The position numbers and the translations under genes were made by a program. Below, piece by piece: positions 32,512-41,379 of a DNA stretch of 64,000 nucleotides. Origin of the DNA: Actibacterium sp. XHP0104 (GTDB taxonomy: Bacteria > Pseudomonadota > Alphaproteobacteria > Rhodobacterales > Rhodobacteraceae); NCBI RefSeq assembly GCF_025751515.1, contig NZ_JAOWLE010000001.1, positions 744,001 to 808,000 of the forward strand, read 5' to 3'. Below the pieces are notes generated by a model. That model did no database searches. It had not been told where the DNA came from and worked only from the letters and a program-made list of their open reading frames with translations. Each line of letters starts with the position of its first letter. Positions within the stretch are counted from its first letter, which is position 1.

Positions 32512-33144
32512 ATGACCAGCAGACGAACTTTCCTGGCCGCAGGTGCGGCATCGGTGATGGCCCTCGGCGGCTGTTTTGGCGGTGGTTTCAAAACCATGTA
32601 TGCCGATGTGATCGACCCGGAGGTCTCGAAATCCTGGCGCGTGACCAGCATCGACGTGCAAGTGCCGCGCAGCCTCAGCATCTCTGAGGCCAATACCTAC
32701 GCACCCGACGCCGATATCGTTTGGCGCGAGGAACGCCTGGGCCAGGGCGGCGACCGTTACCAACAGGTCGATCGCATCATCACCGAGGCCGCGACCAAGG
32801 GTGCCTCTGGCCTGCGCGGCGGCAAACCGGTTAAGCTGGTTCTGGTGGTCACGACCTTCCACGCGCTGACCGAAAAGACCCGCTACGGGCTGGAAGGCGC
32901 CGGCGTGCACAATGTGCAGTTCACCGCCCAGGTTGTCGACGCCCGCACCGGCGAGGCGCTCAGCCCGGTCGATCTGGTTGACGCCGATCTGATTGCCTAT
33001 ACCGGGTCCGAGGCGCTGGCCTCCGAGGCGCGCGGCGAAACCCAACGCGGGCGCATCATCGCCCATGTCAGCAATGTGATCGCCGGCTGGCTGGGCAGCG
33101 CGCCCGACACGCTGCGCGGCGAGTTTTCGCGCCGGGGTCGCTAA
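32512..33144 (+). CDS. Putative lipoprotein with twin-Arg start (DUF6778-like)
   Basis: A 210-residue exported protein. The N-terminus reads MTSRRTFLAAGAASVMALGGC, combining a twin-arginine motif with a lipobox ending at Cys21, so it is probably a Tat-dependent lipoprotein. The rest shows no catalytic motif; it alternates short strands and helices, as in the DUF6778-type proteins of Rhodobacterales (that family assignment is from memory). It lies inside the one-carbon cluster, between the methyltransferase and the reactivator genes, but no link is shown. Confidence 0.68.
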   Translation: MTSRRTFLAAGAASVMALGGCFGGGFKTMYADVIDPEVSKSWRVTSIDVQVPRSLSISEANTYAPDADIVWREERLGQGGDRYQQVDRIITEAATKGASGLRGGKPVKLVLVVTTFHALTEKTRYGLEGAGVHNVQFTAQVVDARTGEALSPVDLVDADLIAYTGSEALASEARGETQRGRIIAHVSNVIAGWLGSAPDTLRGEFSRRGR

Positions 33145-33187
33145 CGCCGCCCCCGCGGCGCGACCCGGCTAGCAAAGGAATAACCCC

Positions 33188-35224
33188 ATGTCGGCCAAGG
33201 ACGCGCTGGTCATTTTCACCCCGTCAGGCAAGCGCGGGCGCTTTGCGCTGGGCACGCCCGTTCTGACGGCGGCGCGCCAGTTGGGGGTCGATCTCGATTC
33301 CGTCTGCGGCGGGCGCGGTATCTGCTCGAAATGCCAGATCTCCCCGTCCTTCGGCGAGTTTCCCAAACATGGCGTCACCGTCGCCCGCGACGCGGTCAGC
33401 GAGATCAACGCGGTAGAGGAACGCTATGATCGTATTCGCGGGCTGAAAGCAGGCCGGCGGCTGGGCTGTCAGGCCACGGTTCAGGGCGATCTGGTCATCG
33501 ACGTGCCGCCCGAAAGCCAGGTGCACAAGCAGGTCGTGCGCAAGGCCGCCACCGCCCGCGCCATCATCATGGACCCGGCCACGCATCTGTATCTGGTCGA
33601 GGTGTCCGAGCCCGACATGCACACGCCGACCGGCGATCTGGAACGTCTGCGCGCGGCGCTGGCCGATCAATGGGGCATCACCGATCTTGGCGCCGATCCG
33701 GCCCTTCTGGCGCGGCTGCAACCGGCCTTGCGTGCGGGCAAGTGGCAGGTCACGCTGGCCGTGCATCGCGACCATAGCGGCGGCGCGCGCCTGATCGACC
33801 TCTGGCCCGGCTTTCACGAGGGCGGGCTTTACGGCCTTGCCATCGACCTGGGCTCTACCACCATCGCCGGGCATCTGTGCGACCTGACCAGCGGGGTCGT
33901 CGTGGCGTCGTCGGGGCTGATGAACCCGCAGATCCGCTTTGGCGAAGACCTGATGAGCCGCGTGTCCTACGCGATGATGAATCCGGGCGGTGCGGCCGAG
34001 ATGACCGAGGCCGTGCGCGTGGCGCTGAACGCGCTGGCGCAATCCATCGCGACCGAGGCCGGCATCGACCCGCGCGCCATTGTCGAGCTGACGCTGGTCT
34101 GCAACCCGGTGATGCACCACCTGGCGCTGGGCATTGACCCGGTCGAGCTGGGCCAGGCACCCTTTGCGCTGGCCACGTCGGGGTCGCTGTCGCTGCCGGC
34201 CGCCGATCTTGATCTGACCGCGATGAACCCGCAGGCGCGCGCCTATGTGCTGCCCTGTATCGCGGGCCATGTGGGTGCCGATGCCGCCGCCGTGGCCCTG
34301 TCGGAAGAGCCGCATAAATCGGACGATCTGATGCTGGTCGTCGATGTCGGCACCAATGCCGAGATCCTCTTGGGCAACAAGACCCGCGTGCTGGCCTGTT
34401 CGTCGCCCACCGGCCCGGCGTTCGAGGGCGCTCAGATTTCCAGCGGCCAGCGCGCCGCACCCGGCGCGATCGAGCGGGTCGAGATCGACCCCGCCACCAA
34501 AGAGCCGCGCTTCAAGGTCATCGGGTGCGACCTGTGGTCGGATGACCCTGATTTCGCGCTGCAAACCGCCGCCACCGGCATCACCGGCATTTGCGGCTCG
34601 GGCATCATCGAGGCCGTGGCCGAAATGCGCATGGCGGGGATTCTGGATGGCTCGGGCCTGATCGGCAGCGCTGAACAGACCGGCACCGCGCGATCGCGCC
34701 CCGAGGGTCGCACCCATGCCTATCTGATCCATGATGGCAGCGCGGATGGAGGCCCGGTCATCACCGTCACCCAGGGCGATATCCGCGCGATCCAGCTGGC
34801 GAAATCGGCGCTTTATGCGGGCGCGCGGCTGTTGATGGACGAGATGGGCGTCGACAAGGTGGATCGCGTTGTGCTGGCCGGGGCATTCGGCGCCCATATC
34901 AGCCCGAAGCACGCGATGGTTCTGGGCATGATCCCCGATGTGCCGCTGGATCGCGTGACCAGCGCCGGCAATGCCGCGGGCACCGGCGCGCGGATCGCGC
35001 TGTGCAACGTGGCCGCACGCGCCGAGATCGAAGAGGTCGTGCGCAAGATCGTCAAGGTCGAGACCGCGATCGAGCCGCGCTTTCAAGAACATTTCGTCGC
35101 CGCCAACGCCCTGCCCCATGCCAGCGATCCCTTCCCCGAGCTGCGCAAGGTCGTCACCCTGCCCGAGCTGTCGTTCAACGCCGGCGGCGAGGATCGCGCC
35201 CGGCGCAGGCGGCGCAAGGGCTAG
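33188..35224 (+). CDS. RamA/RACo-type corrinoid reductive activator (2Fe-2S, ASKHA)
   Basis: A 678-residue protein that rearms inactive cob(II)alamin in corrinoid methyltransferases. The N-terminal ferredoxin-like domain has [2Fe-2S] ligands Cys40, Cys46, Cys49 (CGGRGICSKC) and Cys94 (LGCQATV). The ASKHA ATPase core follows: IDLGSTTIAGHLCDL near 218-232, DVGTNAEILLGN near 386-397, and GAFGAHISPKHAM near 564-576. The ribosome site is AGGAA. It is the usual partner of the split methionine synthase found in Rhodobacteraceae, where MetH itself lacks the reactivation domain. Confidence 0.87.
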   Translation: MSAKDALVIFTPSGKRGRFALGTPVLTAARQLGVDLDSVCGGRGICSKCQISPSFGEFPKHGVTVARDAVSEINAVEERYDRIRGLKAGRRLGCQATVQGDLVIDVPPESQVHKQVVRKAATARAIIMDPATHLYLVEVSEPDMHTPTGDLERLRAALADQWGITDLGADPALLARLQPALRAGKWQVTLAVHRDHSGGARLIDLWPGFHEGGLYGLAIDLGSTTIAGHLCDLTSGVVVASSGLMNPQIRFGEDLMSRVSYAMMNPGGAAEMTEAVRVALNALAQSIATEAGIDPRAIVELTLVCNPVMHHLALGIDPVELGQAPFALATSGSLSLPAADLDLTAMNPQARAYVLPCIAGHVGADAAAVALSEEPHKSDDLMLVVDVGTNAEILLGNKTRVLACSSPTGPAFEGAQISSGQRAAPGAIERVEIDPATKEPRFKVIGCDLWSDDPDFALQTAATGITGICGSGIIEAVAEMRMAGILDGSGLIGSAEQTGTARSRPEGRTHAYLIHDGSADGGPVITVTQGDIRAIQLAKSALYAGARLLMDEMGVDKVDRVVLAGAFGAHISPKHAMVLGMIPDVPLDRVTSAGNAAGTGARIALCNVAARAEIEEVVRKIVKVETAIEPRFQEHFVAANALPHASDPFPELRKVVTLPELSFNAGGEDRARRRRRKG

Positions 35225-35248
35225 GCGTTCCGGTCTCGTGTTCCTAGC

Positions 35249-35277
35249 TTGACGGCGCCCCGGCAGTGGCGTAGCAG
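35249..35277 (+). promoter_or_regulatory. Sigma-70 promoter of tRNA-Gly
   Basis: TTGACG at 35249-35254 and TAGCAG at 35272-35277 are 17 bases apart. The expected start lies about six bases before the tRNA at 35290. Confidence 0.6.
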
Positions 35278-35289
35278 TTCTTCCCGCAG

Positions 35290-35363
35290 GCGGGTGTAGC
35301 TCAATGGTAGAGCAGGAGCTTCCCAAGCTTAAGACGAGGGTTCGATTCCCTTCACCCGCTCCA
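35290..35363 (+). tRNA. tRNA-Gly (anticodon CCC)
   Basis: A 74-base cloverleaf with encoded CCA. The acceptor stem GCGGGTG pairs with CACCCGC, the anticodon loop TTCCCAA gives CCC (reads GGG), and the T arm contains GGTTCGATTC. The top pair of the anticodon stem is G-A. Bases 35329-35363 are also read antisense by the pgi open frame. Confidence 0.95.
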
Positions 35364-37002
35364 GCTCATCCCGATCATCGCCAAGACCGCCGGTATCGGC
35401 ACCGTAATGCACCTGTACGAAATCGATCAGCGCGCGGGTCGAGGCATCGGTGTCGGCATCGGACTGGCCCAGGATCACGGGTTCAAGCGATTTCGCCAGT
35501 TCCTTGCCCAGTTCCACCCCCCATTGATCGAACGAATTGATCCCCAGGATCACCCCTTCGACAAAGACGCGGTGTTCATAAAGTGCGACGATCCGGCCCA
35601 GCATCGCGGGGGTCAGACGCGGATAGATCAGCGTGGTTGACGGGCGATTGCCCGGAAAGACGCGGTGGCGGGCCTGACGCTCTAGTTCCTCGCCCGTGTA
35701 ACCGGCCTTGGCCATCAGCGCGCGGGCCTCGTCCAGCGACCGGCCCAGCATCAGGGCGCGCGATTGCGCCAGGCAATTGGCCAGCAGCAGCAGGTGGTGT
35801 TTCGAGCGGCCCAGCTCGTTGCCTTCGGCGGCAACCATGAATTCACAGGGCACGACCCCGGTGCCCTGATGGATCAGCTGGTAAAAGGCGTGCTGGCCAT
35901 TGGTGCCCGGCTCGCCCCAGACGATAGGCCCCGAGGCGATATCAAGCGTGGTGCCATCCATCGCGACGCGCTTGCCGTTACTCTCCATTTCCAGCTGCTG
36001 CAAATAGGCGGGCAGCCGGTCAAGCTGTTGATCATAGGGTAAAACCGCACGCGTGGGATAGCCGCAGGCCTGGTGATGCCACAGCCCCACCAGCGCCAGC
36101 AGCACCGGCATGTTCTCGGCCAGCGGCGCATCGCGGAAATGGCGGTCCATCTCTTCGGCGCCGGCCAGCATGTCGCGGAAATGCGCGGGGCCGATCCCGA
36201 TCATCAGGCTAAGCCCCACCGGCCCCCACATCGAATAACGCCCGCCGACCCAGTCGGCAAAGCCAAAGACGCGCTCGGGCGCGATGCCAAAGGCGGCGGT
36301 CTTGTCCAGCGCGCTGGACACGGCGGCGAATTGCGTGGCGGGGTCGTCAACGGCGGTGGCCATCATGGCGCTTGCCGTTTCGGCATTGGTCATGGTCTCG
36401 ATGGTGGTAAAGGTCTTGGAGGCCACGATCACCAGCGTGCGGGTCAGGTCCAGCCCGCCCATCACCTGCGCGATATGGGCGCCATCCACGTTCGAGACGA
36501 AATGCAGCCGCGGCCCGTCGGCATAAGAGGCCAGCGCCCGACTGGCCATCACCGGGCCAAGGTCGGACCCGCCGATACCGATATTCACCACATCGGTGAT
36601 TGGCCCGCCCGCGCCCTGAAACCGGCCGCTGCGCACGGCCTTGGCGAAATTCTGCATCCGGTCAAGCGTGTCCCAGACCCCCGGCATCACGTCCTGCCCA
36701 TCGACCATCACCGACCCGGAGGACCGGCGCAGCGCGGTATGCAGCACGGCGCGATCCTCGGTCCGGTTGATGCGGGCGCCGGTGAACATCTGGTCGCGGC
36801 GGGCTTCGACATCGCGCTCACGGGCCAGTTTCACCAACAGATCAAGGGTTTGCGCGTCGATATTCGTCTTGGAATAGTCGAACAGCATCTTGCCCAGCCG
36901 CACCGAAAAGGCCCGCGCCCGATCGGACTCGTCAAAGAGATCGACGATCGCCCGATCGCGAACCTGATGCGCCTTGGCGGTCAATTCATCCCAGATCGTC
37001 AT
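35329..37002 (-). CDS. pgi: Glucose-6-phosphate isomerase
   Basis: Interconverts glucose-6-phosphate and fructose-6-phosphate, returning carbon to the Entner-Doudoroff or pentose route. The protein is 557 residues from the ATG at 37002, which overlaps the pgl stop by one base (TGATG). Signature blocks are [21 protein letters not shown] and the active-site [19 protein letters not shown]. The last dozen codons are read from the antisense of tRNA-Gly, so the tail ([11 protein letters not shown]) is probably not ancestral. Shine-Dalgarno sequence is weak, suggesting coupling to pgl. Confidence 0.94.
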   Translation of the reverse strand: MTIWDELTAKAHQVRDRAIVDLFDESDRARAFSVRLGKMLFDYSKTNIDAQTLDLLVKLARERDVEARRDQMFTGARINRTEDRAVLHTALRRSSGSVMVDGQDVMPGVWDTLDRMQNFAKAVRSGRFQGAGGPITDVVNIGIGGSDLGPVMASRALASYADGPRLHFVSNVDGAHIAQVMGGLDLTRTLVIVASKTFTTIETMTNAETASAMMATAVDDPATQFAAVSSALDKTAAFGIAPERVFGFADWVGGRYSMWGPVGLSLMIGIGPAHFRDMLAGAEEMDRHFRDAPLAENMPVLLALVGLWHHQACGYPTRAVLPYDQQLDRLPAYLQQLEMESNGKRVAMDGTTLDIASGPIVWGEPGTNGQHAFYQLIHQGTGVVPCEFMVAAEGNELGRSKHHLLLLANCLAQSRALMLGRSLDEARALMAKAGYTGEELERQARHRVFPGNRPSTTLIYPRLTPAMLGRIVALYEHRVFVEGVILGINSFDQWGVELGKELAKSLEPVILGQSDADTDASTRALIDFVQVHYGADTGGLGDDRDELERVKGIEPSS

Positions 37003-37676
37003 CACAGCGCCCAATGCACGGTTGCGTCTTTCAGCACGGCGCAGATCGGCGCCTGAAGCGGGTTTTCCAGCGACATGGCCCGGTCAAGCGCGGCCCGTTT
37101 CGTGGCGCCGGTGATCACCACATGGCAGCTAAGCGCGCCGCGCAGCACCGGCGCGGTCAGGGTCATGCGCGGCTCCTGCGCCTCGGCGGCACGCATCGGC
37201 AGCAGCGCGGGCGCCTGGTCCGACAGCGCGTCATGCAACAGATCGGCGCCCGGAAACAGCGACGCGGTATGCATGTCCTCTCCCATGCCCAGCAGCAGCA
37301 CCGACAAGGGCAGCGCCGCATCGACCCCGGCCGTCAGGGCGGGCAGCGCGTCTTCGGGGGTTTGATCATCGGCATACAGCGGAATCAGGTTCGCCGCCGC
37401 CGCCCGGTCGCGCAGCAGGGTGCGCCGCAGCAGCGCGGTGTTCGAGCGGCCCGAGGTCTCGGGCACCCAGCGTTCGTCAGTCAGCATCACATCGACGCGG
37501 TCCCAATCCAGTGTCAGCCCCGACAAAACCTCAAAGACCGGCCCCGGCGTCGTGCCGCCGGGTACAGCGATGCTGGCGCGCGGCGACAGGCGCAGCGCAT
37601 TGGCCAGCTCGCCGGCCAGAACATTGGCAAGGTCCATCATCATGGCCTCGCGGTCGGTATATTCGATCAGTTTCAT
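37002..37676 (-). CDS. pgl: 6-phosphogluconolactonase
   Basis: Hydrolyses 6-phosphogluconolactone to 6-phosphogluconate, directly after the Zwf step. The 224 residues carry the NagB/DevB-type blocks [15 protein letters not shown] (near 35-49), [12 protein letters not shown] (near 61-72) and [17 protein letters not shown] (near 125-141). The start at 37676 lies in an ATGA overlap with zwf; the long upstream extension of the open frame is a shadow of zwf. Confidence 0.92.
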   Translation of the reverse strand: MKLIEYTDREAMMMDLANVLAGELANALRLSPRASIAVPGGTTPGPVFEVLSGLTLDWDRVDVMLTDERWVPETSGRSNTALLRRTLLRDRAAAANLIPLYADDQTPEDALPALTAGVDAALPLSVLLLGMGEDMHTASLFPGADLLHDALSDQAPALLPMRAAEAQEPRMTLTAPVLRGALSCHVVITGATKRAALDRAMSLENPLQAPICAVLKDATVHWAL

Positions 37677-39127
37677 GCCTTTACCTCGCGCCAGCGGCGC
37701 CCGTCGCGATGCATCAGCATCAGCGCGTCTTCGGGGCCCGACCCGCCCGGTTGATAGGGGCGCGGGCGGTCGCGCACGTTGTCCCATCGGGCGATGATCG
37801 GGTCGATCCAGGCCCAGGCGGCCTCGACCTCGTCGCCGCGCATGAACAGGGTCTGGTTGCCGCGGATCACGTCCATGATCAGCCGTTCATAGGCATCGGG
37901 GATTTCGCCCGCGTCGGGGCCGAGCGCCTCTTTGAAGGACATGTCCAGCGGCACCTCGACCAAACGCATGCCGCCGGGGCCGGGTTCCTTGATGGTAACG
38001 CGCAGGTTGATGCCTTCGTTGGGTTGCAGGCGAATGACCAGAACGTTTGGTTTCTGGGCGTTCTCCTCGCCAAAGATGGAATGCGGCGGATCCTTGAACA
38101 CCACGGCGATTTCCGAGGTGCGTTCGCGCATCCGCTTGCCGGTGCGCAAGTAGAAGGGCGCGCCCTTCCAGCGCCAGTTCGACACGCTGACCTTGAGCGC
38201 GACAAAGCTTTCGGTGCGGCTCTCGGGGTTTTCCACGTCGTCCACATAAGACCCCTGCCCGTCCTCGGCCTCGTACTGGCCGCGCACGATGTCCTCGGGC
38301 AGCACCGGGTCAAGGGCGCGGATGACCTTCAGCTTTTCGTCGCGCACCGCATCGGGCTCGAACGCATAGGGCGGCTCCATAGCGATCAGGCACAACAGCT
38401 GCATCATGTGGTTCTGCACCATGTCGCGCATCGCGCCGGCGCGGTCGTAATATTCGGCCCGGCCACCGACACCCACGGTTTCGGCCACGGTGATCTGGAT
38501 GTGATCGACATTGCGGGCGTTCCACAGCGGCTCGAACAGCATGTTGGCAAAGCGCACCGCCATCAGGTTCTGCACCGTTTCCTTGCCCAGGTAATGGTCG
38601 ATCCGATAGATCTGATGTTCGTGGAAATGCTGGGCCAGAGTGGCGTTCAGGGCGCGGGCGGTTTCCAGGTCATGGCCAAAGGGTTTTTCGACCACGATGC
38701 GGCTGTCGGCATCGGCGATCTCCCAGATGTTCAGCCGCTCGGCCAGCTCGCCAAACAGGCGCGGCCCGACCGACAGGTAAAAGGCGCGCACCACGCCGGG
38801 GCGCACGGCCTCGGCCAGTTCGCGCCAGCCATCCTCGCCGCGCGCATCCAGCCTCAGATAAGAGCAATGGTTGAGAAAGCCCTCGATCGCGTCGGCATCG
38901 CGGGTCTCTTCCTCGATATAGGTGGCGATCGAGTCGCGCAGCATCTGGTGAAACTCGGCTGTGCCGATCTCGGATCGCGCGGCACCGATGATCCGCGCGT
39001 CTTCGGGCATCTGGCCGCTGTGATAACGGCGGTAGAGCGCGGGATAGATCTTGCGCTGCGCCAGATCGCCCGTGCCACCAAAGATGACCAGGTCGAACGG
39101 ATCGACGGGAATTACGCGAAATACCAT
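37673..39127 (-). CDS. zwf: Glucose-6-phosphate 1-dehydrogenase
   Basis: NADP-dependent oxidation of glucose-6-phosphate, the entry to the Entner-Doudoroff pathway used by most Rhodobacteraceae. The 484 residues show the nucleotide loop FGGTGDLAQRKIYPAL (about 15-30), the catalytic RIDHYLGKE (about 178-186) and the substrate block FRVIP through EKPFGHDL. It is the first gene of zwf-pgl-pgi; all three are joined by overlapping start and stop codons. The promoter should lie in 39128-39210. Confidence 0.96.
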   Translation of the reverse strand: MVFRVIPVDPFDLVIFGGTGDLAQRKIYPALYRRYHSGQMPEDARIIGAARSEIGTAEFHQMLRDSIATYIEEETRDADAIEGFLNHCSYLRLDARGEDGWRELAEAVRPGVVRAFYLSVGPRLFGELAERLNIWEIADADSRIVVEKPFGHDLETARALNATLAQHFHEHQIYRIDHYLGKETVQNLMAVRFANMLFEPLWNARNVDHIQITVAETVGVGGRAEYYDRAGAMRDMVQNHMMQLLCLIAMEPPYAFEPDAVRDEKLKVIRALDPVLPEDIVRGQYEAEDGQGSYVDDVENPESRTESFVALKVSVSNWRWKGAPFYLRTGKRMRERTSEIAVVFKDPPHSIFGEENAQKPNVLVIRLQPNEGINLRVTIKEPGPGGMRLVEVPLDMSFKEALGPDAGEIPDAYERLIMDVIRGNQTLFMRGDEVEAAWAWIDPIIARWDNVRDRPRPYQPGGSGPEDALMLMHRDGRRWREVKA

Positions 39128-39210
39128 CTGCCTCTACCGACTGCCTTCAATGCGCCTACCCCGGCGGGACTCTATCAGCCTGTGCAGCGAATGCGAGGCT
39201 TATCTGGGGC

Positions 39211-39795
39211 TTAGGCGTCCAGCTCGGCATCCCAATAGAGGAAATCCAGCCAGCTTTCGTGCAGATAGTTGGGTGGAAACTTGCGGCCCATGTTGCGCAG
39301 TTCTTCGGCGCCGGGCTGGCGCGGAGCCTTGCGCAGGCTCAGCCCGGCCTGGCGCAGGCTTTTCGAGCCCTTGCGCAGGTTACAGGGCGAACAGGCCGCC
39401 ACGACGTTTTCCCAGCTGGTGATGCCGCCACGGGCGCGCGGCACCACGTGGTCAAAGGTCAGATCACCCCGCCCGCCGCAATACTGGCAGGAAAATTCGT
39501 CCCTCAAGAAAAGATTAAAGCGCGTGAAGGCCACGCGCTTTTGAGGTTTCACATAATCTTTCAGAACGACGACCGAGGGTATGCGTATCTCGGTGGTGGG
39601 GCTGCGCACGACCTGGTCGTATTCGGCAACGATATCGACCCTGTCGAGAAACACCGCCTTGACCGCCTCTTGCCACGGCCAAAGCGACAATGGGTAATAT
39701 GAAAGTGGCCGGTAATCCGCATTCAGCACCAGCGCGGGGTGGTGTTTCAACGCGCCCGGTTCCCTGACGAATGTGGTTCTGAAATCGCCGTCCAT
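39211..39795 (-). CDS. HNH endonuclease family protein
   Basis: A 194-residue HNH protein. The nuclease core spans about 108-152: CQYCGGRGDLTFDHVVPRARGG followed by WENVVAACSPCNLRKGSK, with two CxxC zinc pairs and the His-Asn metal site. The start at 39795 has GGAG eight bases upstream; the open frame runs 23 codons further. It is chromosomal and widespread in Rhodobacteraceae, with no mobile-element neighbours, so a housekeeping role is likelier than homing. Target unknown. Confidence 0.85.
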   Translation of the reverse strand: MDGDFRTTFVREPGALKHHPALVLNADYRPLSYYPLSLWPWQEAVKAVFLDRVDIVAEYDQVVRSPTTEIRIPSVVVLKDYVKPQKRVAFTRFNLFLRDEFSCQYCGGRGDLTFDHVVPRARGGITSWENVVAACSPCNLRKGSKSLRQAGLSLRKAPRQPGAEELRNMGRKFPPNYLHESWLDFLYWDAELDA

Positions 39796-39979
39796 GTTAG
39801 AGACTCCGCCTCTGCCCTGTCTGCCCATCCTCGGCACCAAGGCGAGAGCACCCCGCCCCAGCACGATTCAACTATATCTCGCGGTTTACGGCTGGCAAGC
39901 CCTAGATATGCCAGTGACCGCGCAGGATCAGGCGTAACGGATCAGGATCACAGAGATATGACGGAACGGGCGATTGACC

Positions 39980-40645
39980 CTAGTCCATGCCCAGCCGGTT
40001 GCGCATGAAGGTCAGCGCCACGCTCAGCCCGTCGGGGGCGATGCCGTGGGGCGTGCCCTTCATGATATGGGCATAGACCTCGAACCCGGCCTCTGACAGC
40101 GCCTCGCCCGCCTCGGGCAGAGATTGCACCGGCACCACGTCGTCCATATCGCCATGCACAAGCAGCACCGGCGGGCGGCTGATCGTGTCATCGGCCAGCA
40201 TGTCGGGGTGCAGCAGCCGGCCCGAAAAGCCCACCACGCCCGCAAAGGGTTCGGTGCGGCGGGGGGCGATGTGCAGGCTCATCATCGTGCCTTGCGAAAA
40301 GCCGAACAGGATCACGCGGTCGGCGCTCAGCCCCTCGTCGGCCATCAGCTTGTCGAGAAAGACGTGCAGATCCTCGACCGCCTCGTCCATGCCCTCGTCG
40401 CGCTGTTCATCGGTCGAGCCGTCGATCCACGGGATCGGAAACCACTGATAGCCAAAGGGCGAGCCCGCGCAGCGATCGGGCGCGTCTGGGGCGACAAATG
40501 CGGTGCCGGACATATGCGGGCTCAGCGGATCGGCCAGACCCAGCAGGTCGGCCCCGTCGGCGCCATAGCCATGCAGAAATACCACCAGCGACGTGGCCTG
40601 GCCCTGTTCAGGCCCGCGACGGCCGAATTTCAATTCCCTGGTCAT
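39980..40645 (-). CDS. Alpha/beta-hydrolase, phospholipase/carboxylesterase family
   Basis: A 221-residue Abhydrolase_2 esterase (YpfH-like). The nucleophile Ser is in GFSQGTMMS (about 114-122), the oxyanion region in VVFLHGYGADGADL (about 21-34), and the acid and base are expected at DDVVPV (near 169) and the late GTPHGI His. Substrates are short acyl esters or lysophospholipids. The start at 40645 forms ATGA with the alkA stop, so the two are coupled. Confidence 0.85.
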   Translation of the reverse strand: MTRELKFGRRGPEQGQATSLVVFLHGYGADGADLLGLADPLSPHMSGTAFVAPDAPDRCAGSPFGYQWFPIPWIDGSTDEQRDEGMDEAVEDLHVFLDKLMADEGLSADRVILFGFSQGTMMSLHIAPRRTEPFAGVVGFSGRLLHPDMLADDTISRPPVLLVHGDMDDVVPVQSLPEAGEALSEAGFEVYAHIMKGTPHGIAPDGLSVALTFMRNRLGMD

Positions 40646-41271
40646 CTGATCCCTTCCCGTTCCTTGGCGACATGGTAGTAGGCCCAAAGCGCGCGCGCTG
40701 CAACGCCTCTCCATGGTGACCAGGGTTCGGCCATGGCGCGCAGGGTTTTCTCGCTGGGACGGTCGGGCAGATCGAACAGCACCCGCGCCGATTCCTGCAA
40801 GGCCAGATCGGCGGGCGCAAAGACATCTGCTCTGCCCAGGCTGAACATGGCATAGATCTCGGCCCTCCAGCGGCCGATGCCGGGCACCTCGGTCAGGATC
40901 GCCACGACCTCTTCATCGGGCAGGCCGCGCAGCGCCTTATAGTCGATACGCGCCCCGGCCAGCGCCTTGGCATAGCGGATCTTTTGCCGGCTCAGCCCGC
41001 AGGCGCGCAGATCGTCGTCGGTGGCCCACATCACCTTGCGCGGCCCGGTCAGCCCGGCGTCGCGCAACCGCCCCCAGATCGCGTTGCCCGCCGCGACCGA
41101 GACCTGCTGGCTGACGATGGCATCCAAGAGCGCGGCAAACCCGTCCTTGCGCCGCCGCAGCGGCAGCGGCCCGGTCAGCGCCAGGGCCTGTTCGAACCGA
41201 GGCTCGACCGCGACCAGATGCGCGGCGCCTTCGGCCAGGCAGGCGGGTGTTTCGATGATGCGACCGATCAT
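40642..41271 (-). CDS. alkA: DNA-3-methyladenine glycosylase II (AlkA-like)
   Basis: Base-excision repair enzyme of the HhH-GPD superfamily that removes alkylated bases. The 209 residues have the helix-hairpin-helix LTEVPGIGRWRAEIY (about 136-150) and the catalytic Asp155 in FAPADLALQ. SQQVSVAAGNAIW near 54-66 is the first conserved helix. It is short for AlkA because the N-terminal beta domain of the E. coli enzyme is missing, as in other small alphaproteobacterial forms. The open frame extends hundreds of codons upstream as an antisense shadow of the MFS gene; ATG 41271 is the right start. Confidence 0.88.
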   Translation of the reverse strand: MIGRIIETPACLAEGAAHLVAVEPRFEQALALTGPLPLRRRKDGFAALLDAIVSQQVSVAAGNAIWGRLRDAGLTGPRKVMWATDDDLRACGLSRQKIRYAKALAGARIDYKALRGLPDEEVVAILTEVPGIGRWRAEIYAMFSLGRADVFAPADLALQESARVLFDLPDRPSEKTLRAMAEPWSPWRGVAARALWAYYHVAKEREGIR

Positions 41272-41379
41272 TTCGGGCCTTTGATTGGGGCGCACTGTGC
41301 GCGACGTCACGACAATATATCGCATCTTGTGCATATTTGCCGTCTTTCCAACAGCCCCCCGCCGCAGTAAGGCGTGGGA

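Noticed and set aside
39211-39795. HNH gene as a homing endonuclease or toxin
   Set aside because: It is a stand-alone gene of a family common in this lineage, with no intron, intein, toxin delivery domain or immunity gene beside it.
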